A stretch of DNA of 6,395 nucleotides from UMGS692 sp963653425 (GCA_963653425.1 CAVJWC010000025.1:1-6395); one strand, 5' to 3'; shown: positions 1-5,547, numbered from the stretch's first letter. A program made the numbers and translations. The notes: generated from the letters alone by a model not told the origin.

Positions 1-188
1 GAGCTTCGCGTAGCCGTTAGTGCAGTGCGAATTCTCGGGAAAGTAAGCAAAGAAACTTTCACCGAGCTTCGCGTAGCCGTTAATGTAATGCGAACTCAAA
101 GAAAGTAAGCAAAGAAACTTTCACCGAGCTTCGCATAACTTTTAGAGCATTGAAAAACTCACTGAAAGTAAGCAAAGAAATTTTCACC
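1..188 (+). repeat. Tandem array of three ~63-bp repeat units (runs off left edge)
   Basis: Three head-to-tail units start at 1, 64 and 126 (63, 62 and 63 bp). Each begins GAGCTTCGC and ends with AGCAAAGAAA(C/T)TTTCACC. The middle of each unit diverges but keeps a GAAAGTAAG block near its end. In units 1 and 2 TTCGC near the start can pair with GCGAA 17 nt later. A second small stem is possible between GAAAGT and ACTTTC. Unit 1 matches the copy at 398 over its first 40 bases, so copying between sites looks recent. Unit 3 is the most degenerate. The first unit abuts the window edge, so the array probably continues to the left. Forward and reverse frames give short open stretches, but the 62-bp unit breaks the frame and no start or RBS fits. 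I treat it as non-coding. The function is unknown. Confidence 0.9.
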
Positions 189-231
189 GTTTGGCGCAAA
201 GAAAAGCTAAACGCAATCCGCATATAAAAAG

Positions 232-274
232 AAAGTCTGTAATCATAAAATTACCTGTGGTTACAGACTTTTTT
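232..274 (+). terminator. Intrinsic terminator after the 63-bp repeat array
   Basis: Perfect 11-bp arms AAAGTCTGTAA (232-242) and TTACAGACTTT (261-271) enclose an 18-nt loop, and the right arm runs into a T6 tract (269-274). This fits rho-independent termination of rightward transcripts entering from the left edge, either an off-window gene or a transcript of the repeat array. The reverse reading also has a T-rich tail, so it may work in both directions. The loop holds a small alternative stem (GTAAT with ATTAC). Confidence 0.7.
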
Positions 275-285
275 GTTAGTTACTT

Positions 286-594
286 ATATTGAAGTTCTCT
301 GGGATATTGAATTACCCCTCATATTGAAGTTCTTTGCTGAGCTTTTCCCTTTAACCTTCTTTCTTTCGAAAAGAAAGAAGGCAAAGAAACTTTCACCGAG
401 CTTCGCGTAGCCGTTAGTGCAGTGCGAATTCTCGGGAAAATAAGCAAAGAAACTTTCATTACCCCCCATATTGAGGTTTTTTGCGCAGACGTTCGAAAAT
501 TAAGTTTTTGAAAACCGAAAAACAAAAGATTCTTAACGGAACACGCAAAGAAAGGACTTCCAACCCACAATGAAGTTCTTTGTTAAGCTTTCCC
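286..594 (+). repeat. Dispersed short repeat family, core ATTGAAGTTCTTTG
   Basis: Several imperfect copies sit in a gene-free stretch: 286-298 (ATATTGAAGTTCT), 311-341, 458-488 and about 567-590, with a weaker trace at about 604-618. The copies at 311 and 458 both start ATTACCCC and share about 26 of 31 positions. The copies at 321 and 567 share GAAGTTCTTTG followed by a (C/T)T(G/A)AGCTTT block. They interleave with the 63-bp family (355-460), and both families enter and leave at the ATTACCCC boundary near 458. No RBS-led ORF is convincing here. No function is assigned. Confidence 0.6.
355..460 (+). repeat. Hairpin-headed single copy of the 63-bp repeat
   Basis: Positions 355-381 form a hairpin with 12-bp arms CCTTCTTTCTTT and AAAGAAAGAAGG and a 3-nt CGA loop. 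It is followed by CAAAGAAACTTTCACC and then a complete 63-bp unit (398-460). The 41 bases at 355-395 are identical to 6281-6321. The first 40 bases of the unit equal 1-40. The copy stops abruptly at 457-460, where the second repeat family (ATTACCCC) takes over. The head hairpin plus one or more units appears to be the basic element. No transposase or flanking target duplication is obvious. Confidence 0.85.
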
Positions 595-619
595 AACCAG
601 AAAGTTGCGAAGTTCTTTG

Positions 620-688
620 GTTCTTTCTTTCAAGAAAGAACGAAGAAGAAGCAAGCTTCTTTGCTTCTTTCTTCGCAGAAGAAAGAAG
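620..688. repeat. Two polypyrimidine/polypurine hairpins in series
   Basis: The first hairpin is 620-641, with perfect 10-bp arms GTTCTTTCTT and AAGAAAGAAC and a 2-nt spacer. The second is 664-688, with perfect 11-bp arms CTTCTTTCTTC and GAAGAAAGAAG and a GCA loop. Between them lies more GAAGAAG/CTTCTTT sequence that could pair in other ways. Positions 669-688 match the minus strand of 6261-6280 over 20 bases. They resemble the head hairpin of the 63-bp repeat but carry no unit after them. They lie just beyond the operon terminator, so they should not be part of the ABC mRNA. The function is unknown. Confidence 0.75.
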
Positions 689-720
689 GAAAAGGAAGGC
701 AAGTAGGCAAAAGAAAACAC

Positions 721-760
721 AAAGCAAAATCCCGGCTCAATTGAGCCGGGATTTTGCTTT
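721..760 (-). terminator. Operon terminator, 40-bp perfect palindrome
   Basis: Two 20-base arms are exactly complementary with no spacer. The GC-rich core CCCGGCTC/GAGCCGGG closes on AATT and is flanked by AAAGCAAAAT on one side and ATTTTGCTTT on the other. In minus-strand RNA this is a strong stem followed by U-rich sequence about 20 nt after the stop codon of the second ABC gene, so it should end the marR-ABC-ABC transcript. The symmetry makes it bidirectional. It would also stop rightward transcripts from the repeat region entering the operon antisense. Confidence 0.92.
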
Positions 761-779
761 ATTGCTTTGCCTATAAGGT

Positions 780-2714
780 TTAAGTTAACTCAAACATACC
801 CATATAGAGTTTATAGTATCTGCCGTGTTGTTTAATAAGTTCTTTATGGTCGCCTCTTTCGATGATTTCGCCGTGTTCGAGGACCATAATGGCGTTGGAG
901 TTTTTGACGGTAGAGAGTCTGTGGGCGATGACGAAAACGGTTCTGTTTTCCATAAGTCTGTCCATAGCTTTTTCTATATGGAGTTCCGTACGGGTATCGA
1001 TGGAGCTTGTGGCTTCGTCGAGGATAAGCACGGGCGGATCGGCAACGGCTGCTCTTGCAATGGCGAGGAGCTGACGCTGACCTTGCGAGAGGTTACTGCC
1101 GTCGGCGGTAAGCACGGTGTTATATCCGTCGGGGAGAAGTTCTATGAAGGTATCTGCGTTGGCGATTTTAGCGGCTTTTATAACGTCCTCGTCGGAAGCC
1201 TGAGAATTGCCGTAGCGGATGTTTTCCATAACCGTACCCGTGAAGAGGTGGGTATCCTGTAAAACCATTGCGAGGGAGTGGCGAAGGTCGGCTTTTCTGA
1301 TGTCTTTGACGTCTATTCCGTCGTAGATAATGCGTCCTTCGTTCACGTCGTAGAAACGGTTGATAAGGTTGGTGATGGTAGTCTTTCCCGCGCCGGTGCT
1401 TCCTACGAAAGCTATCTTCTGACCGGGTTTCGCATAAAGAGAAAGGTTTTTAAGAACGATTTTGTCGGGTTCGTAACCGAAGGTAACGTTTTCGAAACGA
1501 ACGTCGCCACGCAGACGAACGAGCGTTCCGTCGGTTTTCTTCCAAGCCCATTTATCCGTTCTTTCGGGAACTTCTGTAAGTTTTCCGTCGTTATCGGTAA
1601 CGTTCACGAGAACGACTTTGCCGTCGTCGGTTTCAACGGGTTCGTCCATAAGGTCGAATACTCTTTCCGCGCCTGCAAGAGCCGTCATTATGTTGACGAA
1701 CAGCTGAGAAAGGTTGGTTATGGGCATGGAGAACTGACGGGTGAGCTGAAGGAAACTGCCCAGTCTGCCGACGGTTATCGAGAAGAATCCCGTTCCGCCC
1801 ACAGCCATCATAATACAGCCTACCATAGCGGTGAGAGCGTAATGAATGTAACTGAGGTTACCCATAATGGGCATAAGAATGTTGGAATACTTGTGCGCCT
1901 TTGTGGAAGCAGCCTGAAGTTCCTTGTTCTTGGCGTTGAAGAGGTCGATTGCCTGCTGTTCGTGGTTAAATACCTTTACGACCTTCTGACCGCCTACGTA
2001 TTCTTCGATAGTGCCGTTCATCTGACCGAGAGCAACCTGTTGTTCTTTGAAGTATTTACCCGATTTTCCGCCCAGAACCTTAACCGTGAAGGTCATAATG
2101 ACAAACATTATAACGACGAGTACGGTGAGTGCGAGAGAGTTGGTAATCATGGAGATAAACACGCCCACGATGGTTACGAGAGAAGAAACGGTCTGAGGGA
2201 TAACCTGAGAAAGAAGTTCTCTCATGGTGTCTATATCGTTGGTGTAACGGCTCATAAGTTCGCCGTGCGTGTGAGTGTCGTAATACTTTATGGGGAGCTT
2301 CTGCATATGCTCGAAAAGCTCGTCTCTGATGTTCTGAAGAACGCCCGTGCTTATCGTGACCATAAGTCTGTTGTAAGCGTAGGTGGACATTGCGCCGAAC
2401 ATATACGTAGCGCCCATTATGAGAAGTCCGCCGAGAAGAGGCGTGAAATCGGGGTTGGTTCCGCCCGCCTGAACGTATTCCACGAGAGGCGTAACGTAAC
2501 GGTCGATAAGCTTGGCTATGAAGTTTGCGCCCATAACGTTAGCCAGCGCGCTTAAAATTATGCAGACGAAAACTACCAGAAGTCTGAATTTATAGGGTTT
2601 AAGGTAAGAGAGAATTCTCGTTATCGTGGCTTTGACGTTCTTTGGCTTTCTCTTGTTCGCCATGGTTCTTCCGAATCCGCCTCCGCGTCCTCCGCCGTTG
2701 TTTTCTTTACTCAT
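780..2714 (-). CDS. ABC exporter half-transporter, catalytically canonical half (LmrD/YheH-like)
   Basis: A 644-residue type IV ABC exporter subunit (six-helix TMD fused to an NBD). Seen: a glycine-rich start (residues 6-16, GGGRGGGFG), basic residues, then TM helices at about 43-65, 93-115, 171-213 and 283-340. The NBD has A-loop Tyr414, Walker A GSTGAGKT (438-445), Q-loop Gln486, signature LSQGQ (542-546), Walker B ILDE with catalytic Glu567, and H-loop His598. The LSQGQ signature departs from LSGGQ, as is known for the consensus-Walker-B subunit of heterodimers such as TM288 and YheH. About 45 extra residues (roughly 358-402) link TMD and NBD. I chose the start at 2714 because GGAGG lies 8 nt upstream and the start overlaps the previous stop by 8 nt (ATGAGTAA). 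An in-frame ATG at 2774 lacks this and would lie deep in the upstream gene. It is the inferred partner of the adjacent ABC protein. The substrate is not readable from sequence and is probably a drug or amphipathic metabolite. Confidence 0.95.
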   Translation of the reverse strand: MSKENNGGGRGGGFGRTMANKRKPKNVKATITRILSYLKPYKFRLLVVFVCIILSALANVMGANFIAKLIDRYVTPLVEYVQAGGTNPDFTPLLGGLLIMGATYMFGAMSTYAYNRLMVTISTGVLQNIRDELFEHMQKLPIKYYDTHTHGELMSRYTNDIDTMRELLSQVIPQTVSSLVTIVGVFISMITNSLALTVLVVIMFVIMTFTVKVLGGKSGKYFKEQQVALGQMNGTIEEYVGGQKVVKVFNHEQQAIDLFNAKNKELQAASTKAHKYSNILMPIMGNLSYIHYALTAMVGCIMMAVGGTGFFSITVGRLGSFLQLTRQFSMPITNLSQLFVNIMTALAGAERVFDLMDEPVETDDGKVVLVNVTDNDGKLTEVPERTDKWAWKKTDGTLVRLRGDVRFENVTFGYEPDKIVLKNLSLYAKPGQKIAFVGSTGAGKTTITNLINRFYDVNEGRIIYDGIDVKDIRKADLRHSLAMVLQDTHLFTGTVMENIRYGNSQASDEDVIKAAKIANADTFIELLPDGYNTVLTADGSNLSQGQRQLLAIARAAVADPPVLILDEATSSIDTRTELHIEKAMDRLMENRTVFVIAHRLSTVKNSNAIMVLEHGEIIERGDHKELIKQHGRYYKLYMGMFELT

Positions 2715-4512
2715 CTTCTTCACCTCCGCTCGTCTGAGAATAATAAACTTCCTGATAAATCGCGTTGGAAGCAAGAAGTTCTTCGTGAGTGCCTACGGCG
2801 TTTATTCTGCCGTCGTCCATAACGATTATCTTGTCGGCGTCCATTACGGAATTGACTCTCTGCGCGATAACGATAACCGTCGTTCCCGAAGCGAACTTTT
2901 TAAGACCTTCTCTTATGCGTTTGTCGGTAGCCGTGTCGACTGCGCTCGTAGAGTCGTCGAAGATAAGTATCTTGGGCTTTTTAAGAAGCGCTCTCGCTAT
3001 GCAAAGTCTCTGCTTCTGTCCGCCCGAAACGTTTACGCCACCCTGTCCCATTTCGGTTTCGTAACCTAAGGGGAAACTCATAACGAAATCGTCTGCCTGA
3101 GCGGCTTTTGCAGCGGCGCGGATTTCCTCCATAGTCGCGTTTTCGTTGCCCCAACGCAGGTTGTCGGCAATCGTTCCCGTAAAGAGGAGGTTGCTCTGAA
3201 GCACCATAGCCACGTCTTCGCGGAGGTTAAAGAGGTCGTAGTCTTTTACGTTCCTTCCGCCGACGCTCACGCTTCCCTTGGTAACGTCGTAAAGTCGGGG
3301 AATAAGCTGAACGAGCGACGTTTTACCGCTACCCGTGCCTCCGAGAATACCTACCGTTTCTCCGCTCTTAATCTCTAAGTTAACGTCTTTTATGGCGTAT
3401 TTGTCCGTGCCTTTAATATAGGTAAAGCTTACGTCGTCGAATTTTATCGAACCGTCGGCGGGCTTTAAGTTCTTGTCTGCGCCGTCGTCGGAAATGTCGG
3501 GGACTTCGCGTAAAACTTCGCATATTCTCGAAGCCGAAGCTCTCGAAAGAACGAGGTTTACCATTATCATGGAAATCATCATAAGCGAGAAAAGAATCTG
3601 GCTGATGTAGGATATGAAGGAAAGAAGTTCGCCGTCTCCGAGCGTTCCGAAAACCACTTTCTTTCCGCCGAAATAGTAAACCGCGATAAGCGTCGCGTAC
3701 ATCGTGAACTGCATAATGGGCGCGTTCCAGATGATTATCTTTTCGGCTCTTCTCGACGTTTCGCAAAGGTCTCTCGAAGTCTTTCTGAAAGCTTCGGTTT
3801 CGTGGTCTTCTTTAACGAAAGCCTTGACTACACGCATGGAAATAAGGTTTTCCTGAACCCTTAAGTTAAACGCGTCGTAACGCTCGAACATCTGCCTGAA
3901 CGCTTTGAACGCCTTGGTGCCTATCAAAACTATGCTCGTGCCGAGGAAGGGAATGGCAATACACAGAACGAGCGCAAGTTCCCAGTCTATCGAAAAAGCC
4001 GTAACCGCCGCAATGATAAGCATTATCGGCGCACGGAAACTTACTCTTATCAGCATCTGGAAAGCCTGCTGAGTGTTGGTAACGTCGGTGGTCGTTCTCG
4101 TTATCAGACTTGCCGTGGAGAACTTGTCGACGTTATAGAAGGAAAAGTCCTGAATCTTTTTGAAAAGCGCGCTTCTGAGGTTTGCGGCGAAACCGTTGGC
4201 TGCAACCGCACAGTTAACGCCCGAAGCCGCTCCCATAAACAGCGACAGAAGCGCCATAAGTATCATCATTCCGCCCATGAACCATACGAATCCGGGCGTC
4301 TGAGGAGCAATTCCCACAGCCTCGGTAACCATCTTCCAGAACTGCGGAATCATGTGGTCGGGGAACTCTTTTCCGCTTACGCCTACGTCCACGAGAATGG
4401 ACATCATAAGCGGTATGGAGATTTCAAGAATAACCTCGAGTACTACGAACAACGCGGAAAAAACCGCCTGTTTTCTGTACCCTTTGGTATAAGGATATAA
4501 TTGCTTTATCAT
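2707..4512 (-). CDS. ABC exporter half-transporter, degenerate-site half (LmrC/YheI/TM287-like)
   Basis: A 601-residue TMD-NBD half-transporter in the membrane. Predicted TM helices lie at about 16-41, 73-98, 150-200 and 265-323. The NBD has A-loop Tyr365, Walker A GGTGSGKT (391-398), Q-loop Gln439, signature VSGGQ (495-499), Walker B IFDD (517-520) and the SAVD D-loop. Two catalytic positions are replaced: the Walker B Glu is Asp520 and the H-loop His is Gln551 (IAQRV). Both changes are known from the degenerate-site subunit of heterodimeric exporters. With the next gene's LSQGQ this gives one impaired ATP site, while its own VSGGQ completes the good site. The gene overlaps the next by 8 nt, so coupled translation is likely. 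Its start ATG at 4512 overlaps the stop of a five-codon leader ORF, and the nearest AGGAG is 17 nt away. No other in-frame start exists before a stop codon upstream. Expression probably comes from the marR promoter. Confidence 0.95.
   Translation of the reverse strand: MIKQLYPYTKGYRKQAVFSALFVVLEVILEISIPLMMSILVDVGVSGKEFPDHMIPQFWKMVTEAVGIAPQTPGFVWFMGGMMILMALLSLFMGAASGVNCAVAANGFAANLRSALFKKIQDFSFYNVDKFSTASLITRTTTDVTNTQQAFQMLIRVSFRAPIMLIIAAVTAFSIDWELALVLCIAIPFLGTSIVLIGTKAFKAFRQMFERYDAFNLRVQENLISMRVVKAFVKEDHETEAFRKTSRDLCETSRRAEKIIIWNAPIMQFTMYATLIAVYYFGGKKVVFGTLGDGELLSFISYISQILFSLMMISMIMVNLVLSRASASRICEVLREVPDISDDGADKNLKPADGSIKFDDVSFTYIKGTDKYAIKDVNLEIKSGETVGILGGTGSGKTSLVQLIPRLYDVTKGSVSVGGRNVKDYDLFNLREDVAMVLQSNLLFTGTIADNLRWGNENATMEEIRAAAKAAQADDFVMSFPLGYETEMGQGGVNVSGGQKQRLCIARALLKKPKILIFDDSTSAVDTATDKRIREGLKKFASGTTVIVIAQRVNSVMDADKIIVMDDGRINAVGTHEELLASNAIYQEVYYSQTSGGEEDE
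2723..2727 (-). promoter_or_regulatory. Ribosome binding site of second ABC gene
   Basis: GGAGG lies inside the last codons of the first ABC gene, 8 nt before the ATG at 2714. It fixes the start of the second ABC gene and supports coupled translation through the ATGAGTAA overlap. Confidence 0.85.
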
Positions 4513-4534
4513 TTTTTCGTTTTCATTTTCTCCT
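4509..4534 (-). promoter_or_regulatory. AGGAG site plus five-codon leader ORF (MKTKK) overlapping the ABC start
   Basis: The minus strand reads AGGAG (4534-4530), then three bases, then ATG AAA ACG AAA AAA TGA (4526-4509). The TGA overlaps the ABC start codon as ATGA. The Shine-Dalgarno site is 17 nt from the ABC ATG, too far for normal use, and 3 nt from the leader ATG, rather close. One reading is that ribosomes load at the leader and restart at the ABC gene by termination-reinitiation. Another is that the spacing is simply poor and the mini-ORF is chance. Only the arrangement is seen; the mechanism is inferred. Confidence 0.45.
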
Positions 4535-4650
4535 ATAAATTAAGCCGTCCCGAAACGACGCAAAGTCTTCCGTCCTTTCCTTTCGGCAATTTGCCTTTTT
4601 TGGTAACAATAAATCGTATTTTAGCTTTAACTTAATTCCATAAATCCGCC

Positions 4651-4811
4651 GTTCGTTTAACGAAATCCGCCGTTCGTAGAATGAAACTCAAAGTTCGTTG
4701 AGCGAAGTCCGATATTCGTTAACGAAAGTCAACGTTCGCTGTAAACTCCGACGTTCGCTCGGTGAACTTTAACGTTCACGGTGAAGTCTACCGTTCGCGG
4801 TGAAGCGAGCC
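4651..4811. repeat. Array of eight 19-21-bp palindromic repeats between marR and the ABC genes
   Basis: Units start at 4651, 4672, 4693, 4714, 4734, 4753, 4774 and 4793, each beginning (G/A)TTC. Each has a TTC...GAA-type dyad followed by a spacer of about 6-8 nt. The cores include TTCGTTTAACGAA, TTCGTTAACGAA (a perfect 12-bp palindrome), TTCGTTGAGCGAA, TTCGCTCGGTGAA, TTCACGGTGAA (perfect 5-bp arms) and TTCGCGGTGAA. Changes in one arm are often matched or wobble-compatible in the other, which suggests the pairing matters. The fifth unit (4734) is decayed. The array occupies the middle of the 330-bp gap between marR and the first ABC gene and would be transcribed with the operon. The rest of the gap (4535-4650 and 4812-4842) shows no gene, no clear promoter and no strong terminator. 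Confidence 0.85.
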
Positions 4812-4842
4812 TTTCCCGTTGTCCGGTAACCTGCGTTACGTC

Positions 4843-5301
4843 TTAAAGCCCTTTAAGCTCGATCTGTCTTTCGAGGATTTCACGGATTTTTTCCGCGCTC
4901 GTACAAAGCTCGTCGAGTTCCTCTTCGCTGATTTCGCCCAGCTGAGCAAGCGCGGTTTCGAGAACGCGTTCGTGTTCCTCTCGGATATACCCGCTACCCT
5001 TTTCGGTTATCCTCGCGATAACGTTTCTGCGACACTTTTCGTCGGGGAACCTCTCTATAAAACCGTTTTCCACCAATCCGTCGGCAAGCGACGTGAGCTG
5101 TTGCGCCGACACTCCGCTTTTCGAAGCCAGAGCAGACATGCGCATGTCGCCGTTGTGCTGAAGCTCCATCAGAATGTAAAACTGAGCGCGGTTAACCAGA
5201 CGGTCCTTTTTCTCGGGCGTGACTTTAGGGAAAAAACGCCTTCCGACAAGCGGATTAAGCGCAAGAAGCGCGTTTACAGCCCTTCTTCTTTTGTCTTCCA
5301 T
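4843..5301 (-). CDS. MarR-family winged-helix transcriptional regulator
   Basis: A 152-residue protein of typical MarR length, expected to act as a cytoplasmic DNA-binding dimer. Residues 1-36 and 105-152 are helical and should form the dimer interface. The winged helix-turn-helix spans about 40-100: MSALASKSG (55-63) followed by a probable recognition helix, VSAQQLTSLADGLVENGFI (64-82), then a wing with DEKCRRN (87-93) and a return strand ending RIT (97-99), matching the family's basic wing. Cys90 lies in the wing and Cys133 near the C-terminus; redox sensing is possible but unsupported. The start is set by a perfect AGGAGG 6 nt before the ATG. The gene is first in the operon with two ABC exporter genes, and its promoter contains a dyad that is the natural candidate for its own operator. 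The likely role is ligand-relieved repression of itself and the exporter. The ligand is unknown. Confidence 0.92.
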   Translation of the reverse strand: MEDKRRRAVNALLALNPLVGRRFFPKVTPEKKDRLVNRAQFYILMELQHNGDMRMSALASKSGVSAQQLTSLADGLVENGFIERFPDEKCRRNVIARITEKGSGYIREEHERVLETALAQLGEISEEELDELCTSAEKIREILERQIELKGL

Positions 5302-5307
5302 CTTTCA

Positions 5308-5313
5308 CCTCCT
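5308..5313 (-). promoter_or_regulatory. Ribosome binding site of marR-family gene
   Basis: AGGAGG followed by TGA is a full match to the anti-Shine-Dalgarno sequence, 6 nt before the ATG at 5301. It is the strongest RBS in the window and settles the start. Confidence 0.9.
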
Positions 5314-5363
5314 TTTTCGGCAGAGTCTTGTTTCCGCCGTTCCCTTACGGGATTTACCCGCCC

Positions 5364-5392
5364 ATTATACTTCATTGTCTGAAGTATGTCAA
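5364..5392 (-). promoter_or_regulatory. Consensus sigma-A type promoter of the marR-ABC operon
   Basis: On the minus strand, -35 TTGACA (5392-5387) and -10 TATAAT (5369-5364) are both perfect and are separated by exactly 17 bp. The start point is predicted near 5357, giving a leader of about 55 nt to the ATG. An A/T-rich palindrome at 5402-5420 lies where an UP element would be. No other convincing promoter is seen before either ABC gene, so this one probably drives all three genes. Confidence 0.93.
5367..5387. promoter_or_regulatory. Probable MarR operator within the promoter
   Basis: A perfect inverted repeat with 8-bp arms ATACTTCA (5367-5374) and TGAAGTAT (5380-5387) is separated by TTGTC. 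It fills the spacer between the -35 and -10 hexamers and overlaps the edges of both. Its length and symmetry suit a MarR dimer, and binding there would block RNA polymerase. I found no second copy in the window. The identity of the binding protein is inferred from adjacency. Confidence 0.75.
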
Positions 5393-5401
5393 ACGTTTCA
5401 C

Positions 5402-5420
5402 AAAATTAAATTTTAATTTT
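5402..5420 (-). promoter_or_regulatory. A/T-only palindrome, UP-element-like
   Basis: Nineteen A/T-only bases form perfect 9-bp arms AAAATTAAA and TTTAATTTT around one central base. The tract lies about 45-63 bases upstream of the predicted start point, covering most of the UP-element zone contacted by the RNA polymerase alpha subunits. It could equally be a binding site for an A/T-preferring protein. Confidence 0.45.
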
Positions 5421-5517
5421 ATGAAGTTTTCGGTTCAGTTAAATAAAGTCCGCAAGAAAACGGAACGACGGATAAATCGATTCCCGTAAAAACAATCGGT
5501 TATAAAGAACGGAACGC

Positions 5518-5547
5518 TAAAACCCCCGACGACTGCCGAGGGTTTTA
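5518..5547 (-). terminator. Intrinsic terminator after the lipoprotein gene
   Basis: The outer stem TAAAACCC/GGGTTTTA has 8 bp, followed by a partly paired inner stem and a 4-nt loop. On the minus strand the GGGGGTTTTA exit fits rho-independent termination of the lipoprotein transcript, about 215 nt after its stop codon. The hairpin is symmetric enough to act in both directions. It separates the lipoprotein unit from the marR promoter. Confidence 0.7.

Noticed and set aside
1..188. CRISPR-like layout: ~35-nt conserved block alternating with ~27-nt variable block
   Set aside because: The supposed spacers are related to each other (shared GCGAA and GAAAGTAAG). Unit 3's repeat block is heavily diverged. 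Dispersed single copies exist elsewhere, and no cas genes are visible. It is a tandem diverging repeat.
284..570. Minus-strand ORFs of 61 and 83 codons over the repeats
   Set aside because: They read through the repeat units and hairpins, lack an RBS, and have low-complexity composition (ESFFAYFP type). They are products of repeat translation, not genes.
1278..2555. Long plus-strand ORF of 425 codons opposite the second ABC gene
   Set aside because: It is antisense to a clear ABC exporter gene with all motifs, its product resembles no family I know, and it has no RBS. It is a shadow frame.
2715..2774. Upstream ATG at 2774 as start of the second ABC gene, adding 20 residues
   Set aside because: The start at 2714 has GGAGG at ideal spacing and overlaps the preceding stop by 8 nt. 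The extra residues would overlap coding sequence of the upstream gene and have no RBS.
4593..4612. Plus-strand terminator (GGCAATTTGCC followed by T6)
   Set aside because: The stem is only 4 bp once a loop is allowed, and no plus-strand gene precedes it.
4651..4811. Iteron array of a replication origin
   Set aside because: There is no rep gene, no DnaA box cluster and no AT-rich melting region beside it. A second array of the same family sits after an unrelated gene. A dispersed intergenic repeat fits better.
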